From Planctomycetaceae bacterium (lineage in GTDB: Bacteria > Planctomycetota > Planctomycetia > Planctomycetales > Planctomycetaceae): 53,406 nt of DNA. The stretch lies in the NCBI GenBank assembly GCA_028284885.1, contig JANQQW010000356.1:1-53406 (forward strand), in the 5' to 3' direction. The notes below the pieces were generated by a model. That model was given only the letters and a program-made list of their open reading frames with translations, was not told the origin of the DNA and searched no databases. The translations under genes were made by a program, and so were the position numbers. Position 1 is the first letter of the stretch. The number at the start of each line of letters is the position of its first letter. This document shows, in pieces, positions 36,195-45,171 of the stretch.

Positions 36195-39113
36195 CTACGG
36201 CGACGATTCCCGACCGAAGCCCGGGAGGCCGGGGAGGCGGTTGATGAGGTTCAGCGGGTTCCCCGGCAGCAGCCGCTGCGGGGCGCCCGACCGGTTCGGC
36301 CGGCCCCGTTCCTCCAGGACGACGACCCGCACGTCGTCCAGCAGCAGTTCGCCGTGGCCGTTCATCACGAACGTCATCGAGACGTCGCGGCTGCGGTGCA
36401 CCTCGCGGATCAGCTCGAACCGTTTCCAGCCGGACTCGTCGCCGCCCGGCAGCCGGTCCAGCCGCAGGGCGGCCGAGGAGCCGAGCACGTTGTCGTAGAC
36501 GACTGGACCGTCGACGTGCCGCTTGCCGCGTGGGCGGTGCCGGTACCAGCCGCTGAGGTGGACCATCTGCCCGCCGGCGACGGGAACGGCGGGCGTGGTC
36601 AGCGTGATCGACCGGTCCGGCGGCAGGCCCGCTTCCTCCTCGTCCTCCTCGACCGGTTCTACGGCGAGACGAAGGGCGTACTTGCCGCCGTGCCCGTCTG
36701 GCACGAGTTCCGTGGTCGTCTGGAGGTCGGGCCGCTCGCGTTGGCGGTTGGTCCACCCCTCGACGAGCATCGTGTCGAGGTCCTCGAAGTCGCCGGAGTG
36801 CAGCAGGTTCTCGCCGGCCGTGTACGGGCTGCGGCCGATCCGTTCGATCATCCGCCAGTGGTCGGGCAGGGTGTTGTGGCAGAGGGCGTGCGGGCTGGCG
36901 GCGGGCGAGGCGAGGAAGCCGACCGCCGCCTCCCAGTCGGCCCGCTGCAGGATTCGGAGGGCCTGCATCGCGTCCGCGGCGAGTTCGCGGGCCGCGTCGT
37001 GGCCCCCCTCCGAGTGGATCGACTCGGCCCGCAGGAGCATGCTGCGGGCCCGGCCGAGAAGCTGCGGGGCGTCCGGCTGCGAGTGTCCCGCGGCACGAAG
37101 CTCGGTCGAGGTCCGCTCGACACGTGCGAACTTCGCCCGGGCGAGCGCGATGGCGGTCTCCGAGCTGCTCTCGGCGATCTCGGCGACGGTCCGACGAAGC
37201 CGCTCGACGACCTTGCGGTCCGCCGTGACGAGGATGACGGCCGTCTGGTCGAACTTCGGCAGGACGATCTGGCGGCCCCCCGGCACGGGCTCGCCCCGAC
37301 CGAGCGAGCGGATGCTGGTCGTCGTCACCTCCCACGCGGTCGCCGTCTCGGACGCGCCGGTCAGCAGCACGCGGGCGTCGCTCGCCGCCATCTGCCCGGG
37401 GACGAACTGCGACCCCCGCTCGTGCCAGACCGGCAACAGCACGAGGCCGGCCGAGGTCCGGAGCATGGCCGCGTCGAAGCGGTCCTGCTCGAGCGTCTCG
37501 TTCCGCCGTTGCTCGGCGAGAACGCGTAGCAGGTTCTCGCGACGCGTGCGGTCCCGGCCCGTGCGGAAGTCGAGGTCGCCCCGGTCGACCTCGCTCGTCG
37601 GCCGGTTCATGGTGAAGGGGACCGACCCGGCGAGCCCCGACGTCGCGAGCAGGGGTTCGAGCAGCTGGAGTTCGAGGTCGAGTTGCCGGATCGCGAGGCG
37701 GCGTTCCTGGTCGCCGGGGCGGGTGCCGTCCAACGGCGTCGTCTTCCAGTACCCGATGCCGCGGCAGCCGGCGGACAAGGCGGTGTAGACCTGCAGCCGG
37801 ATCTGTTCCGGCTCCAGCACGACCGGCCGCAGACCGGCCCCGGACCGCGCGCGTTCGTGGGCCTTGTTCGGCTCGGTCTGGATCCAGGTCCACAGGAACG
37901 TGCCGGGCCAGGCGCGGCGGCTTCGTTCGCGGAGCCAGTCGTGGTAGGCCCGCGTGGACATCGTCCCGTTCACGAAGTGGCGGCTGACGCCCAGCATGCG
38001 GACGTCGCGGGAGAAGCCCCGTTCGTCGGCCGCGACGTCGGCCAGCATCGGCCGGTCGAGCCGGTCCGCCGCCCGCACCTGCGAGGCCCACGCGGCCACC
38101 TCGTCCCGCTTGGAGCCCGGCACGCGCGTGCCAGCCAGCCACAACAGGATCGGGTCGCTCTCCGGCCCGAACGGCAGCAGACTCGCCGTCGCGCGGTCGA
38201 GGCTGCGGCCCTCCGTGTCGAGCGGTCTCGGCGGAGTCGCCATCGCCCACAGGCCGGCCCGCCGGAGCGCCTGCAGCAACTCCGCGTCGTCGTGCCGCGG
38301 GACCAGCACGGTGTTCAGGCCGGCCGCGTCCAGTTCGCCCAGCTCCTCCCCGTGGTACGGCGTGAAGCGGGGCAGGAACGGACGCCCGTCGACGCGGAGC
38401 TGGTCGAGCCGGAAGTCGATCGGGGAGACGGTCTCGCGAGTCCGCGAGGCCTGCAGCACCTTCGCCTCCGCGCGAGGATCGACGATGGGGCCGAAGCGGA
38501 GGTCGTCGACGAAGAACTCGACGGCCCCCTCCGACGTGTCCGCCTGGATCACGACCCGGTCGACGTACGCGTCGCGGTCCGAGATCGTCGGGTCGGAGAG
38601 CTTCCAGCGGAGGTGACGGATCCGTTCGCGGAGAGCGGCGTCGACGTCGCGGCAGCCGAGGTTCTGCCAACGGCCGGTGTCCGTGTACGCCGTTCCGGCG
38701 ACGAACGTGCTGAGCACGGCCTTCGTCCGCGGGTCCACGTGGTGCGGCAGGATGACGCGGAGCCCGAGCGCCGCACCGGGACGGTTCCCCTTCAGCCACA
38801 GGGAGAGTTCGAGTTCGTCGTTCACCCGCGACGGTTCGAGCTGGTGTTCCAGCCAGACCCGTCCGCCCCCCGAGCCGACGACGAACTCGACGTGCTCGCT
38901 CCGCGTCCCGGAGTGGGCGACTCGCGTGCGACGATGCCCCAGCAGCCTCGTCCGCGCGCGGTCGTACCGCAGCTGCAGCGAGTTCTCCGTCCGCTCGAAG
39001 TCGACGACCTGCTCCGCCTGGGCGCTGCCAACGAACACGATCCCCAGGAGAACGAGCCACGAGATCGCGGCTCGCCCCGCGAGCGGAGCGTGTGGTCGCG
39101 TCGCCTTCGTCAC
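36195..39113 (-). CDS. Large secreted protein with a glycosidase-like middle and a carbohydrate-binding-like C-terminus
   Basis: The protein has 972 residues. The signal peptide is about residues 1-33, ending 'VGSAQA'. Residues about 35-215 look like a beta-sandwich ('VEFFVDDLRFGP'). About 235-490 resembles a TIM-barrel glycoside hydrolase: 'PFLPRFTPYHGEELGELDAA', 'TFLWTWIQTEPNKA' and 'LQVYTALSAGCRGIGYWKTT'. Residues 640-760 are helical, and the C-terminal 180 residues form another sandwich ending 'GHGELLLDDVRVVVLEERG'. I cannot identify the catalytic pair, so glycosidase activity is only suggested by layout. It is probably exported. Confidence 0.7.
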   Translation of the reverse strand: MTKATRPHAPLAGRAAISWLVLLGIVFVGSAQAEQVVDFERTENSLQLRYDRARTRLLGHRRTRVAHSGTRSEHVEFVVGSGGGRVWLEHQLEPSRVNDELELSLWLKGNRPGAALGLRVILPHHVDPRTKAVLSTFVAGTAYTDTGRWQNLGCRDVDAALRERIRHLRWKLSDPTISDRDAYVDRVVIQADTSEGAVEFFVDDLRFGPIVDPRAEAKVLQASRTRETVSPIDFRLDQLRVDGRPFLPRFTPYHGEELGELDAAGLNTVLVPRHDDAELLQALRRAGLWAMATPPRPLDTEGRSLDRATASLLPFGPESDPILLWLAGTRVPGSKRDEVAAWASQVRAADRLDRPMLADVAADERGFSRDVRMLGVSRHFVNGTMSTRAYHDWLRERSRRAWPGTFLWTWIQTEPNKAHERARSGAGLRPVVLEPEQIRLQVYTALSAGCRGIGYWKTTPLDGTRPGDQERRLAIRQLDLELQLLEPLLATSGLAGSVPFTMNRPTSEVDRGDLDFRTGRDRTRRENLLRVLAEQRRNETLEQDRFDAAMLRTSAGLVLLPVWHERGSQFVPGQMAASDARVLLTGASETATAWEVTTTSIRSLGRGEPVPGGRQIVLPKFDQTAVILVTADRKVVERLRRTVAEIAESSSETAIALARAKFARVERTSTELRAAGHSQPDAPQLLGRARSMLLRAESIHSEGGHDAARELAADAMQALRILQRADWEAAVGFLASPAASPHALCHNTLPDHWRMIERIGRSPYTAGENLLHSGDFEDLDTMLVEGWTNRQRERPDLQTTTELVPDGHGGKYALRLAVEPVEEDEEEAGLPPDRSITLTTPAVPVAGGQMVHLSGWYRHRPRGKRHVDGPVVYDNVLGSSAALRLDRLPGGDESGWKRFELIREVHRSRDVSMTFVMNGHGELLLDDVRVVVLEERGRPNRSGAPQRLLPGNPLNLINRLPGLPGFGRESSP

Positions 39114-39475
39114 GTTTGGCCGTCGTTGGAGGCGGGATCGATCACCACAATCCGTGCAACCCGCAGCGGAGTGGTTCCGGGTGGGGAATTCGTCCGTGGA
39201 ATGTTGGACGAACTCAAGTTCCCGAGGCAGGCGCCCCGGAGACGATCGGGAAGTGGTCTCGGGCCGGGGAATGGGTGCAAGTGCAGGGTTCTACAACAGG
39301 TTGCGATTCACGTCGAGACGAGTGGCGGAACGACGTTGCAACGGCGAAACGGCGACGGGAAGCGGTCGGTGCGACGCAACCTGTTACGAGGCCACGCCTT
39401 CCAGTGCGCGTGTTGTGAAAGGGCAACATGCCGCGCACAATCGCCTCCGACGAATCTGCAGCCGGAGCAACCACC
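39114..39475. other. 362-bp gene-free stretch with one inverted repeat
   Basis: No supported ORF. The only structure seen is a perfect 11-bp inverted pair, 39295-39305 (aacaggttgcg) and 39375-39385 (cgcaacctgtt), 69 bases apart, lying 90 bases upstream of the next start. The divergent promoters of the two flanking genes must lie here, but no clear -35/-10 pair was found. Confidence 0.4.
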
Positions 39476-39766
39476 ATGTCGTCCAACGCCTCCCGCCTCC
39501 CCGACGCGGAACTCGACGAACTCCCCCGAGAACTCGCCGACCTGAAGTCGAAGATCGACGCGCTGGCCGGCGAGGAGCGCGCCAGCCTCGGCGCGTCGTA
39601 CGACCGGGTCGTCGACTCGTTCCGCCGTCGGCGTCGCATTCTCAGCCTCGTCCAAGAGGCCCTCTCGCAGCTCCGCCTCGACATCAAGTACCTGATGTTC
39701 GACCTGGAGGTGACCCGCAAGGAGCGGGACGAGCTCCGCGAGAACCGCGGCGACGGCGAGTTCTGA
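39476..39766 (+). CDS. Small coiled-coil conserved hypothetical protein
   Basis: The protein has 96 residues from the ATG at 39476 (GGAG eight bases upstream); an in-frame ATG at 39428 is an alternative. It is almost wholly helical and charged, ending 'IKYLMFDLEVTRKERDELRE', a pattern I associate with small planctomycete proteins of unknown function. It has no membrane segment or signal. Possible roles include a structural or regulatory coiled coil. Confidence 0.65.
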   Translation: MSSNASRLPDAELDELPRELADLKSKIDALAGEERASLGASYDRVVDSFRRRRRILSLVQEALSQLRLDIKYLMFDLEVTRKERDELRENRGDGEF

Positions 39767-39826
39767 TCCGCCGGGACGGGTGCTCGACCCGTTCACGCAA
39801 CTTCGACGGATCGGCGTTCGCAGAAG

Positions 39827-39896
39827 AAGAACCGCGGACGAACACGGATCGACACGAATCCGCAGTCGCTCAACTGGACGGATTGGAAATCCGTCC
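39827..39896. repeat. intergenic repeat debris with a 9-bp hairpin (family E)
   Basis: 39827-39863 is of the 'accgcggacgaacacggat' type. 39876-39896 is a perfect hairpin ggacggatt-gga-aatccgtcc. It sits between two convergent stops. Translations of such repeats give the familiar spurious 'TDFQSV' peptide. Confidence 0.55.
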
Positions 39897-39902
39897 CACG
39901 CG

Positions 39903-41573
39903 CTACTCGGCGAGGGCCTCGGCGACGTCGGTCCGGTAGGCCGTCAGGCCCGGCACGATGCCGATCAGCGAGGCGAGCAGGACGAGGCCGGGGACGACGT
40001 ACAGCTCGGCCGTCTCGAAGGCGAACGGGTCGATCAGCAGGCCGCTCGCCGCCGCGACGAAGGGAGCGGCGATCAGCACCAGCACGTGGCCCAGCAGCAC
40101 GCCGACCACGCCGCCCGTCGCGCACAGCAGCACGGCCTCGAGCAGGATGATCGTGAAGACGGTCCCTCGACGTGCTCCGAGCGCCCGCATGACGGCGATC
40201 TCGCGTCGCCGGTCGGCCATGCTGTTGTAGATGCTGACGAAGATCCCCACGCCCGAGACGATCACGATCAGGATCGTCATCCAGAACAGCACGAGTTCCA
40301 CGTTGCCCACGAACTGCGTCTGCAGCCGCTGCATGGGAACCACCGGGTTGACCGCCTGGGCCTGCAGGCCGGTCTTCATCTCGGCGGCGTAGCCGATGGA
40401 GAGCGCCTCGGCGATGCCCGGTTGTCCCTCCGGCTGCTGCATGCGGACGAAGACGGCGGTCACCTCCTTCATCCAGACCGGGGGGTTGTGCATGATCGCG
40501 TGCGGCGTCTTGACGGCCCGTTCGAGCCGCGCGACCCGCTTGTCGATCTCGTCGAGTCTCGCCTTCTGCTCCGCCGTCGGCGACTCCTCCCCGCCGATAC
40601 GGGCCGCCTCGGACCGCAACGACTCCAGTTCGCTCGTCTTGGCCGTGATGTCGCGGTAGAACCGTTCGAGCTCGACCTCCCGGGCGAGCTTGATGCGGTC
40701 CATCTCCTCCGTGATCGCCTTCCGCTCGGCCCCCGTCGCCTGCTCGCGTTCGGCCCGGGCGCGGTCGAGCCGCGCCGTCTCGGCGTCCACGCGCCGCAAC
40801 CGTTCACCCAGGCCCACCCGTTCCTCCGGGTCGAACTCCCAGTCGCCCTCCAGCGTCTCCTGGCCGAAGTAGTCGTGGTTCATCTGGAGCGCTTCGGCGA
40901 GCGGCATGTCGTGCCCGGCGACCGCGTAGAAGCCCTCCAGCATGACGAACACCGTCTTGTCGTTCGGCGTCCCGGTCGGAGCCAGCACGCCGGTCACGGT
41001 GAACTTCTCGTCGTGTACGTGGGACGTGTCGGTGTCCGCCCCGCCGTGCACGAGCTGGAACTGGTCCCCCAGGTCCCAGCCGTTCTTCGAGGCGACGAAC
41101 GAGCCGATGACCGCGTCGAACGCCTTCGCCCCGTCGACGAACGGACCGCGGACGCGGAACGACTTCCCGGGGTCCCGGGGCGTGCGGCCCGGCTGGTAGG
41201 GGACCTCGAAGTACTTCCGGTTCGTCGCGATGATCGGGAAGCCCCCCTCCTCCGTGAAGTCGCCCATGCAGATCGGCACGGCGACGGCGACGCGGGGGTC
41301 GTCCTGGATCTCCTCGTACAGCTTGTACGGGATGTTCTCGATCGGCGCGCCGATGCGGTAGACCGACGAGAGGACCAGCTGGAGGTCGCTCCCCTTCGGC
41401 CCCACGACGAGGTGGTAGCCGATGGAGTTCTGCGTGAACGACCGCCGCAGGATGCCGAACACGACCAGCACGCAGACCATCAGCATCACGCCGAGCGCGA
41501 CGCCGAGCGCCGTGAGCGACGAGGCGAGTGCCCGCTGCCGAATGCTCTTGAGGGCGATCTGGACGAGGTTCAC
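39903..41573 (-). CDS. ABC transporter permease (FtsX/MacB/LolC-like) with coiled-coil insert
   Basis: The protein has 556 residues from the GTG at 41573, which overlaps the ATPase stop as GTGA, so the two are translationally coupled. One N-terminal helix (about 19-42) and three C-terminal helices (about 426-448, 471-497 and 522-545) are the FtsX layout. The extracytoplasmic part carries a MacB-like core and, unusually, a charged coiled coil of about 105 residues (250-355). MacB/LolCDE systems move substrates from the outer face of the inner membrane by mechanotransmission. The substrate here is unknown. Confidence 0.87.
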   Translation of the reverse strand: MNLVQIALKSIRQRALASSLTALGVALGVMLMVCVLVVFGILRRSFTQNSIGYHLVVGPKGSDLQLVLSSVYRIGAPIENIPYKLYEEIQDDPRVAVAVPICMGDFTEEGGFPIIATNRKYFEVPYQPGRTPRDPGKSFRVRGPFVDGAKAFDAVIGSFVASKNGWDLGDQFQLVHGGADTDTSHVHDEKFTVTGVLAPTGTPNDKTVFVMLEGFYAVAGHDMPLAEALQMNHDYFGQETLEGDWEFDPEERVGLGERLRRVDAETARLDRARAEREQATGAERKAITEEMDRIKLAREVELERFYRDITAKTSELESLRSEAARIGGEESPTAEQKARLDEIDKRVARLERAVKTPHAIMHNPPVWMKEVTAVFVRMQQPEGQPGIAEALSIGYAAEMKTGLQAQAVNPVVPMQRLQTQFVGNVELVLFWMTILIVIVSGVGIFVSIYNSMADRRREIAVMRALGARRGTVFTIILLEAVLLCATGGVVGVLLGHVLVLIAAPFVAAASGLLIDPFAFETAELYVVPGLVLLASLIGIVPGLTAYRTDVAEALAE

Positions 41574-42244
41574 GCCAACGCCTCCGGCTTGTTGAACTCG
41601 CTCAGCCGTTCGACCCGCGGGAACTGGTCGGCGACCTGCCGGGAGTGCGTCACCAGCAGCAGCGTGATCTCCCGCTCCGTGCAGGCCGTGCGAATCAGGT
41701 CGAGCACGGTCTCCTGGTTCGCCGTGTCGACGCTGGCGGTCGGCTCGTCGGCCAGCATGACGACGGGCTGGTTCGCGAGCGCCCGGGCGACGGCCACCCG
41801 CTGCTGCTCGCCGACCGACAACTGCCCCGGGCGGTGGGAGAGCCGGTGCCCGAGCCCGACGAGCCCCAGCAGGTCGACGGCCCGGGCCTTGTCCACGCCG
41901 CGGCCGGAGAAGCTCATGCCGAGCAGCACGTTCTCGTAGGCGGAGAAGGCGGGCAGCAGGTTGAACGTCTGGAACACCATGCCGATCCGCTCGGCCCGGA
42001 AGCGGTCCCGCGGGACCTCGCCGAGGGCGTTCACCTGCACGCCGTCGACCACGACCTTGCCGGAGTCGGGCCGGTCGATTCCGGCGACGCAGTTCAGCAA
42101 CGTCGTCTTGCCGCCGCCGCTCTCCCCGACGAGCGCGACCTGCTCCCCCTGCTTCAGGTGGAACTCGTCGATCCGCAGCACCGGCAACTGGTGGCCGTTC
42201 GGCTCCCGGTAGCTCTTGCGGACGTCGATCAGGTCGAGGGACAC
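41570..42244 (-). CDS. ABC transporter ATPase (LolD/MacB type)
   Basis: The protein has 224 residues from the GTG at 42244, where the conserved domain begins ('LDLIDVRKSYREPNG'). Upstream in-frame ATGs at 42322 and 42388 would add non-conserved sequence, so the start is not certain. Walker A is 'GESGGGKTT', the signature 'LSVGEQQRVAVARAL', and Walker B 'VVMLADEPTA', all intact. It energises the permease encoded immediately downstream. A divergent CobW-type GTPase gene starts 247 bases away. Confidence 0.9.
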   Translation of the reverse strand: MSLDLIDVRKSYREPNGHQLPVLRIDEFHLKQGEQVALVGESGGGKTTLLNCVAGIDRPDSGKVVVDGVQVNALGEVPRDRFRAERIGMVFQTFNLLPAFSAYENVLLGMSFSGRGVDKARAVDLLGLVGLGHRLSHRPGQLSVGEQQRVAVARALANQPVVMLADEPTASVDTANQETVLDLIRTACTEREITLLLVTHSRQVADQFPRVERLSEFNKPEALA

Positions 42245-42490
42245 GGCGGGGGTCGGATCGTGGCGGTGTGTCGTGAAGGCTGTGTGTAGTCCGGCCGACG
42301 CCTTGTTGCAATCGATGTGCATCGACCAACGCTGCGTACGCCGTCGGGCCGGGGAGCGTGGGACGAATTCCCGCGAAAGGCCGCGCACCCCGCGTCACGG
42401 GGAAGTCGGCGTCACCGGGGGCACGGCGAGTGAAGTTCCCCGGCGGATCGGCTACGCTCGACGAGTTGCCCCCACCTCGGAGATCCCACC

Positions 42491-43603
42491 ATGTCCCACC
42501 GTATTCGCTACGTCATGATCGGCGGCTTCCTCGGCGCCGGGAAGACGACCACGCTCGGCCGGCTCGCCCGCCACTACACCGACGCGGGCCTCAACGTCGG
42601 CATCGTCACCAACGACCAGGCGTCCGACCTCGTCGACACGAACACGCTCCGCGGGCAGGGCTTCGAGGTGGGCGAGGTCGCCGGGGCCTGCTTCTGCTGC
42701 AACTTCGACGAACTCGTCGAGACCGTCGGCTCGCTCGGAGAGGCCGGGCGGCCCGACGTCATCCTCGCCGAACCGGTCGGCAGCTGCACCGACCTCGTCG
42801 CCACCGTCGTCCAGCCGCTCAAGCAGTTGTACGACGCCGAGTTCGACATCGCCCCCTACGGCGTGATCCTCAAGCCCAACCACGGCAAACGCGTGCTCGG
42901 CGGCGGGGACGGCGGCCGCGGTGGCTTCTCGCCCAAGGCCGAGTACATCCTCCGCAAGCAGCTCGAGGAGGCGGACGCCATTCTCGTGAACCGCGTCGAC
43001 GAGCTCGAACTGGCCGAGGTCGAGGAGCTCGAGGCACTCGTCCGCGAACACGTTCCCGGCGTGCCGCTGCTCCGCATCTCGGCGAAGACGGGCGACGGGT
43101 TCGACGGGCTCGTCGAGTTCCTCGCACAGGACGGCGACTTCGGCCAACGGATCCTCGACATCGACTACGACACGTACGCCGAGGGGGAGGCCGAGCTCGG
43201 GTGGCTGAACTCCAGCATCACCGTCACCGGCGAGTCCAAGTTCGCGCTCGACGACCTGCTCGTCGACGTAATCGAGCGGCTCCGGGACTCGCTCGCCGAG
43301 CAGGAGGCGGAGACGGCCCACCTCAAGACGATCGGGTTGTGGGAGGGCTTCTTCGGCGTCGCCAACCTCGTCGGCAGCGACTCCGAGACGACGCTCTCGC
43401 TTCCCAGCCATCAGGAGGTGGGGACGTGCGAACTGGTCGTGAACGCCCGCGTGGCGTGCGACCCAGCCGTGCTGGAGACGCTGGTCCGTGATGCGGTCAC
43501 GGCCTCGTGCGAGGCGGCCGGCTGCACGGCGGAGTTCCGGCAGACCCAGAGCTTCCGTCCCGGTCGCCCGGTCCCGACACACCGCTTTGCCGCGCCGTCC
43601 TGA
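42491..43603 (+). CDS. CobW/COG0523-type G3E GTPase (putative metallochaperone)
   Basis: The protein has 370 residues. The P-loop is '[10 protein letters not shown]' (11-20). 'CFCC' at residues 67-70 is the CxCC metal-binding motif that marks COG0523 metallochaperones. 'AEPVGSC' follows, and G4 is 'VNRVDE'. A C-terminal CobW-C-like domain covers about 230-340. Members handle zinc, cobalt or other transition metals, with zinc most common. The neighbours do not fix the metal; the divergent ABC pair could be part of the same response, but this is inference. Confidence 0.87.
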   Translation: MSHRIRYVMIGGFLGAGKTTTLGRLARHYTDAGLNVGIVTNDQASDLVDTNTLRGQGFEVGEVAGACFCCNFDELVETVGSLGEAGRPDVILAEPVGSCTDLVATVVQPLKQLYDAEFDIAPYGVILKPNHGKRVLGGGDGGRGGFSPKAEYILRKQLEEADAILVNRVDELELAEVEELEALVREHVPGVPLLRISAKTGDGFDGLVEFLAQDGDFGQRILDIDYDTYAEGEAELGWLNSSITVTGESKFALDDLLVDVIERLRDSLAEQEAETAHLKTIGLWEGFFGVANLVGSDSETTLSLPSHQEVGTCELVVNARVACDPAVLETLVRDAVTASCEAAGCTAEFRQTQSFRPGRPVPTHRFAAPS

Positions 43604-43622
43604 TCGACTCGCCGCGACCGGG

Positions 43623-44609
43623 TCAGATGATCGGCTGCTCGGGCGTCTTCTCGGTCGGCCGCTGTCGCTTCTCCCGCAGACGTACGCGGATCGGCGTGTC
43701 GGAGTCGGGGGAGGGGATGGTCAGGATGGTGACCACCTTGACCAGCATGCGGTGGTCCCAGTTCACCAGCAGCAGGTTGCCGTCCGCGTCGAAGAAGTGA
43801 CCGATCGTCCCCTTCGGCACGGTCGCGTAGCGGCGAACGCGGCCCTTCGGATCGACGTGGGAGAGTTCGGCCCCGCCGTAGTTCGCGGCGACGAGATGCC
43901 CGTCCGGCGTGAAGGCGAGGTCGGACGGCCCCTGCAGGCCGCGGGTCAGCAGCGTCACCTCGCCCATCGAGCCGACGGCGTAGACGCTCCCCTCCGTCGA
44001 ACTGCAGACGAAGAGGGTTCCGCTCGGTCCCACCGCGACGGCGGAGGGGTTCGGAATCTCGGAGACGAACGTGATCGCCTCGCCCATGGGGGAGACGCGG
44101 GTCACCGAGTCGTCCTGGAAGTTGGCGACGTACAGGTAGCCGCTGCCGTCGAAGGCGAGTCCGGTCGGGGCGGTCAGGTTCTCGACGAAGACCTCGCGTT
44201 CGCCGTCGGACGTGATGCGGACGACGCGGCCGCCGCCCGTCATGCCGCTGGCGTGTTCGGAGACGTAGAGGTTGCCGGAGGGGTCGAACGCGAGTCCGGC
44301 CGGTTCGCCGAGGTTCGAGGCGACGACGTCCGCCGTGCCGTCCGCCGCGACGGCGACGACCGACCCGGCTCCCCAGTCCGCCACGTAGAGAACGCCGTCC
44401 GGCGAGAGGGCGACGCGACGCGGCCGGACGAGCGGCACGCGGTACTTCTTCACGATGGGCGGGAGGTCGAGCTCGACTTCGCGGCCCGCCTCGAGACCTG
44501 CCTGGGCTTCGATCAGTTCGGACAGTTGGGCACTGGCCGTTCCGCCGGTCGTGAGGATCTGGAGCGTGGCGAGGGCGAACAGGAAGGCAGCCGTTTTGAT
44601 CCGTGCCAC
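43623..44609 (-). CDS. Secreted NHL/SMP-30-like beta-propeller protein
   Basis: The protein has 328 residues with a signal peptide ending 'TASAQ'. Repeated blades have the pattern 'GLAFDPSGNLYVSEHASG', 'GLAFDGSGYLYVANF' and 'DLAFTPDGHLVAANY', each of about 42 residues, suggesting six blades. The family often has lactonase- or scaffold-like roles; no catalytic metal set can be assigned here. It is encoded convergently with the CobW gene. Confidence 0.82.
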   Translation of the reverse strand: MARIKTAAFLFALATLQILTTGGTASAQLSELIEAQAGLEAGREVELDLPPIVKKYRVPLVRPRRVALSPDGVLYVADWGAGSVVAVAADGTADVVASNLGEPAGLAFDPSGNLYVSEHASGMTGGGRVVRITSDGEREVFVENLTAPTGLAFDGSGYLYVANFQDDSVTRVSPMGEAITFVSEIPNPSAVAVGPSGTLFVCSSTEGSVYAVGSMGEVTLLTRGLQGPSDLAFTPDGHLVAANYGGAELSHVDPKGRVRRYATVPKGTIGHFFDADGNLLLVNWDHRMLVKVVTILTIPSPDSDTPIRVRLREKRQRPTEKTPEQPII

Positions 44610-44769
44610 GCGACTCGTCCCTTCGGATAGGGGTGACGACCGTCACGACGCAAGCTGCCGGCGAGCGCCGGCTCGGGCGTCACGCCCGATTCTTGCAACA
44701 CCCGTACCAAGGGTCAACGAGATTCCAGCCCCGCTTCTCCAGTCCTTTCTCCCCCGCTCGCGAAAAAAC

Positions 44770-44841
44770 GCGGGATCCCCGGCTTGCTGGGAACGGGGAA
44801 TGGGTGAGCGAAGTGCATCGGCACTTCACCGGGGATCCCGC
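44770..44841. repeat. nested inverted repeat
   Basis: Outer perfect 13-bp arms (44770-44782 and 44829-44841, gcgggatccccgg type) enclose an inner 7-bp hairpin gaagtgc/gcacttc (44810-44827). It lies in the otherwise empty region upstream of the NHL gene. Confidence 0.6.
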
Positions 44842-44905
44842 ATTCGCAGCATCGCCGATCGGTTTCCGGGCATCTGTGAGCTGTCCCACACCGCCGCCCG
44901 GATCG

Positions 44906-45139
44906 TCACAGCAGCAGATCGCGGACGATGCCGGCGAGGACGGCTGCCCCGAGCACGCCGAGGGCCAGCTTCCACGCAAAGCCGAACGTCTCGGGCTCCC
45001 ATTCGCCGTCGTTCTTGCCGGGCAAGCCGGCGTTGCCGCCACCTTGGAGTCCCGTCCCGCCGGAATTCACGACTTTCCCCCCGGGCGAATTGAACGCTGA
45101 CGGCCCACCGACTCTACTGGCGGAGACGCCGCACGACAC
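44906..45139 (-). CDS. Possible small tail-anchored membrane protein
   Basis: The protein has 77 residues from the GTG at 45139. The first half is Gly/Ser/Asn-rich and disordered; the C-terminal 24 residues form one hydrophobic helix ending 'AGIVRDLLL'. The stretch 44610-45171 has no other plausible gene. Weak start signals leave real doubt that it is translated. Confidence 0.4.
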   Translation of the reverse strand: MSCGVSASRVGGPSAFNSPGGKVVNSGGTGLQGGGNAGLPGKNDGEWEPETFGFAWKLALGVLGAAVLAGIVRDLLL

Positions 45140-45171
45140 GAACGAACCCCCAAGCGAATTGGATCACTGCG

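Noticed and set aside
44680-45042. Minus-strand ORF of 120 residues in the gene-poor region
   Set aside because: Composition is that of a shadow frame: it runs through the nested inverted repeat and has no ribosome site. The overlapping 77-residue frame with a hydrophobic tail is the better candidate.
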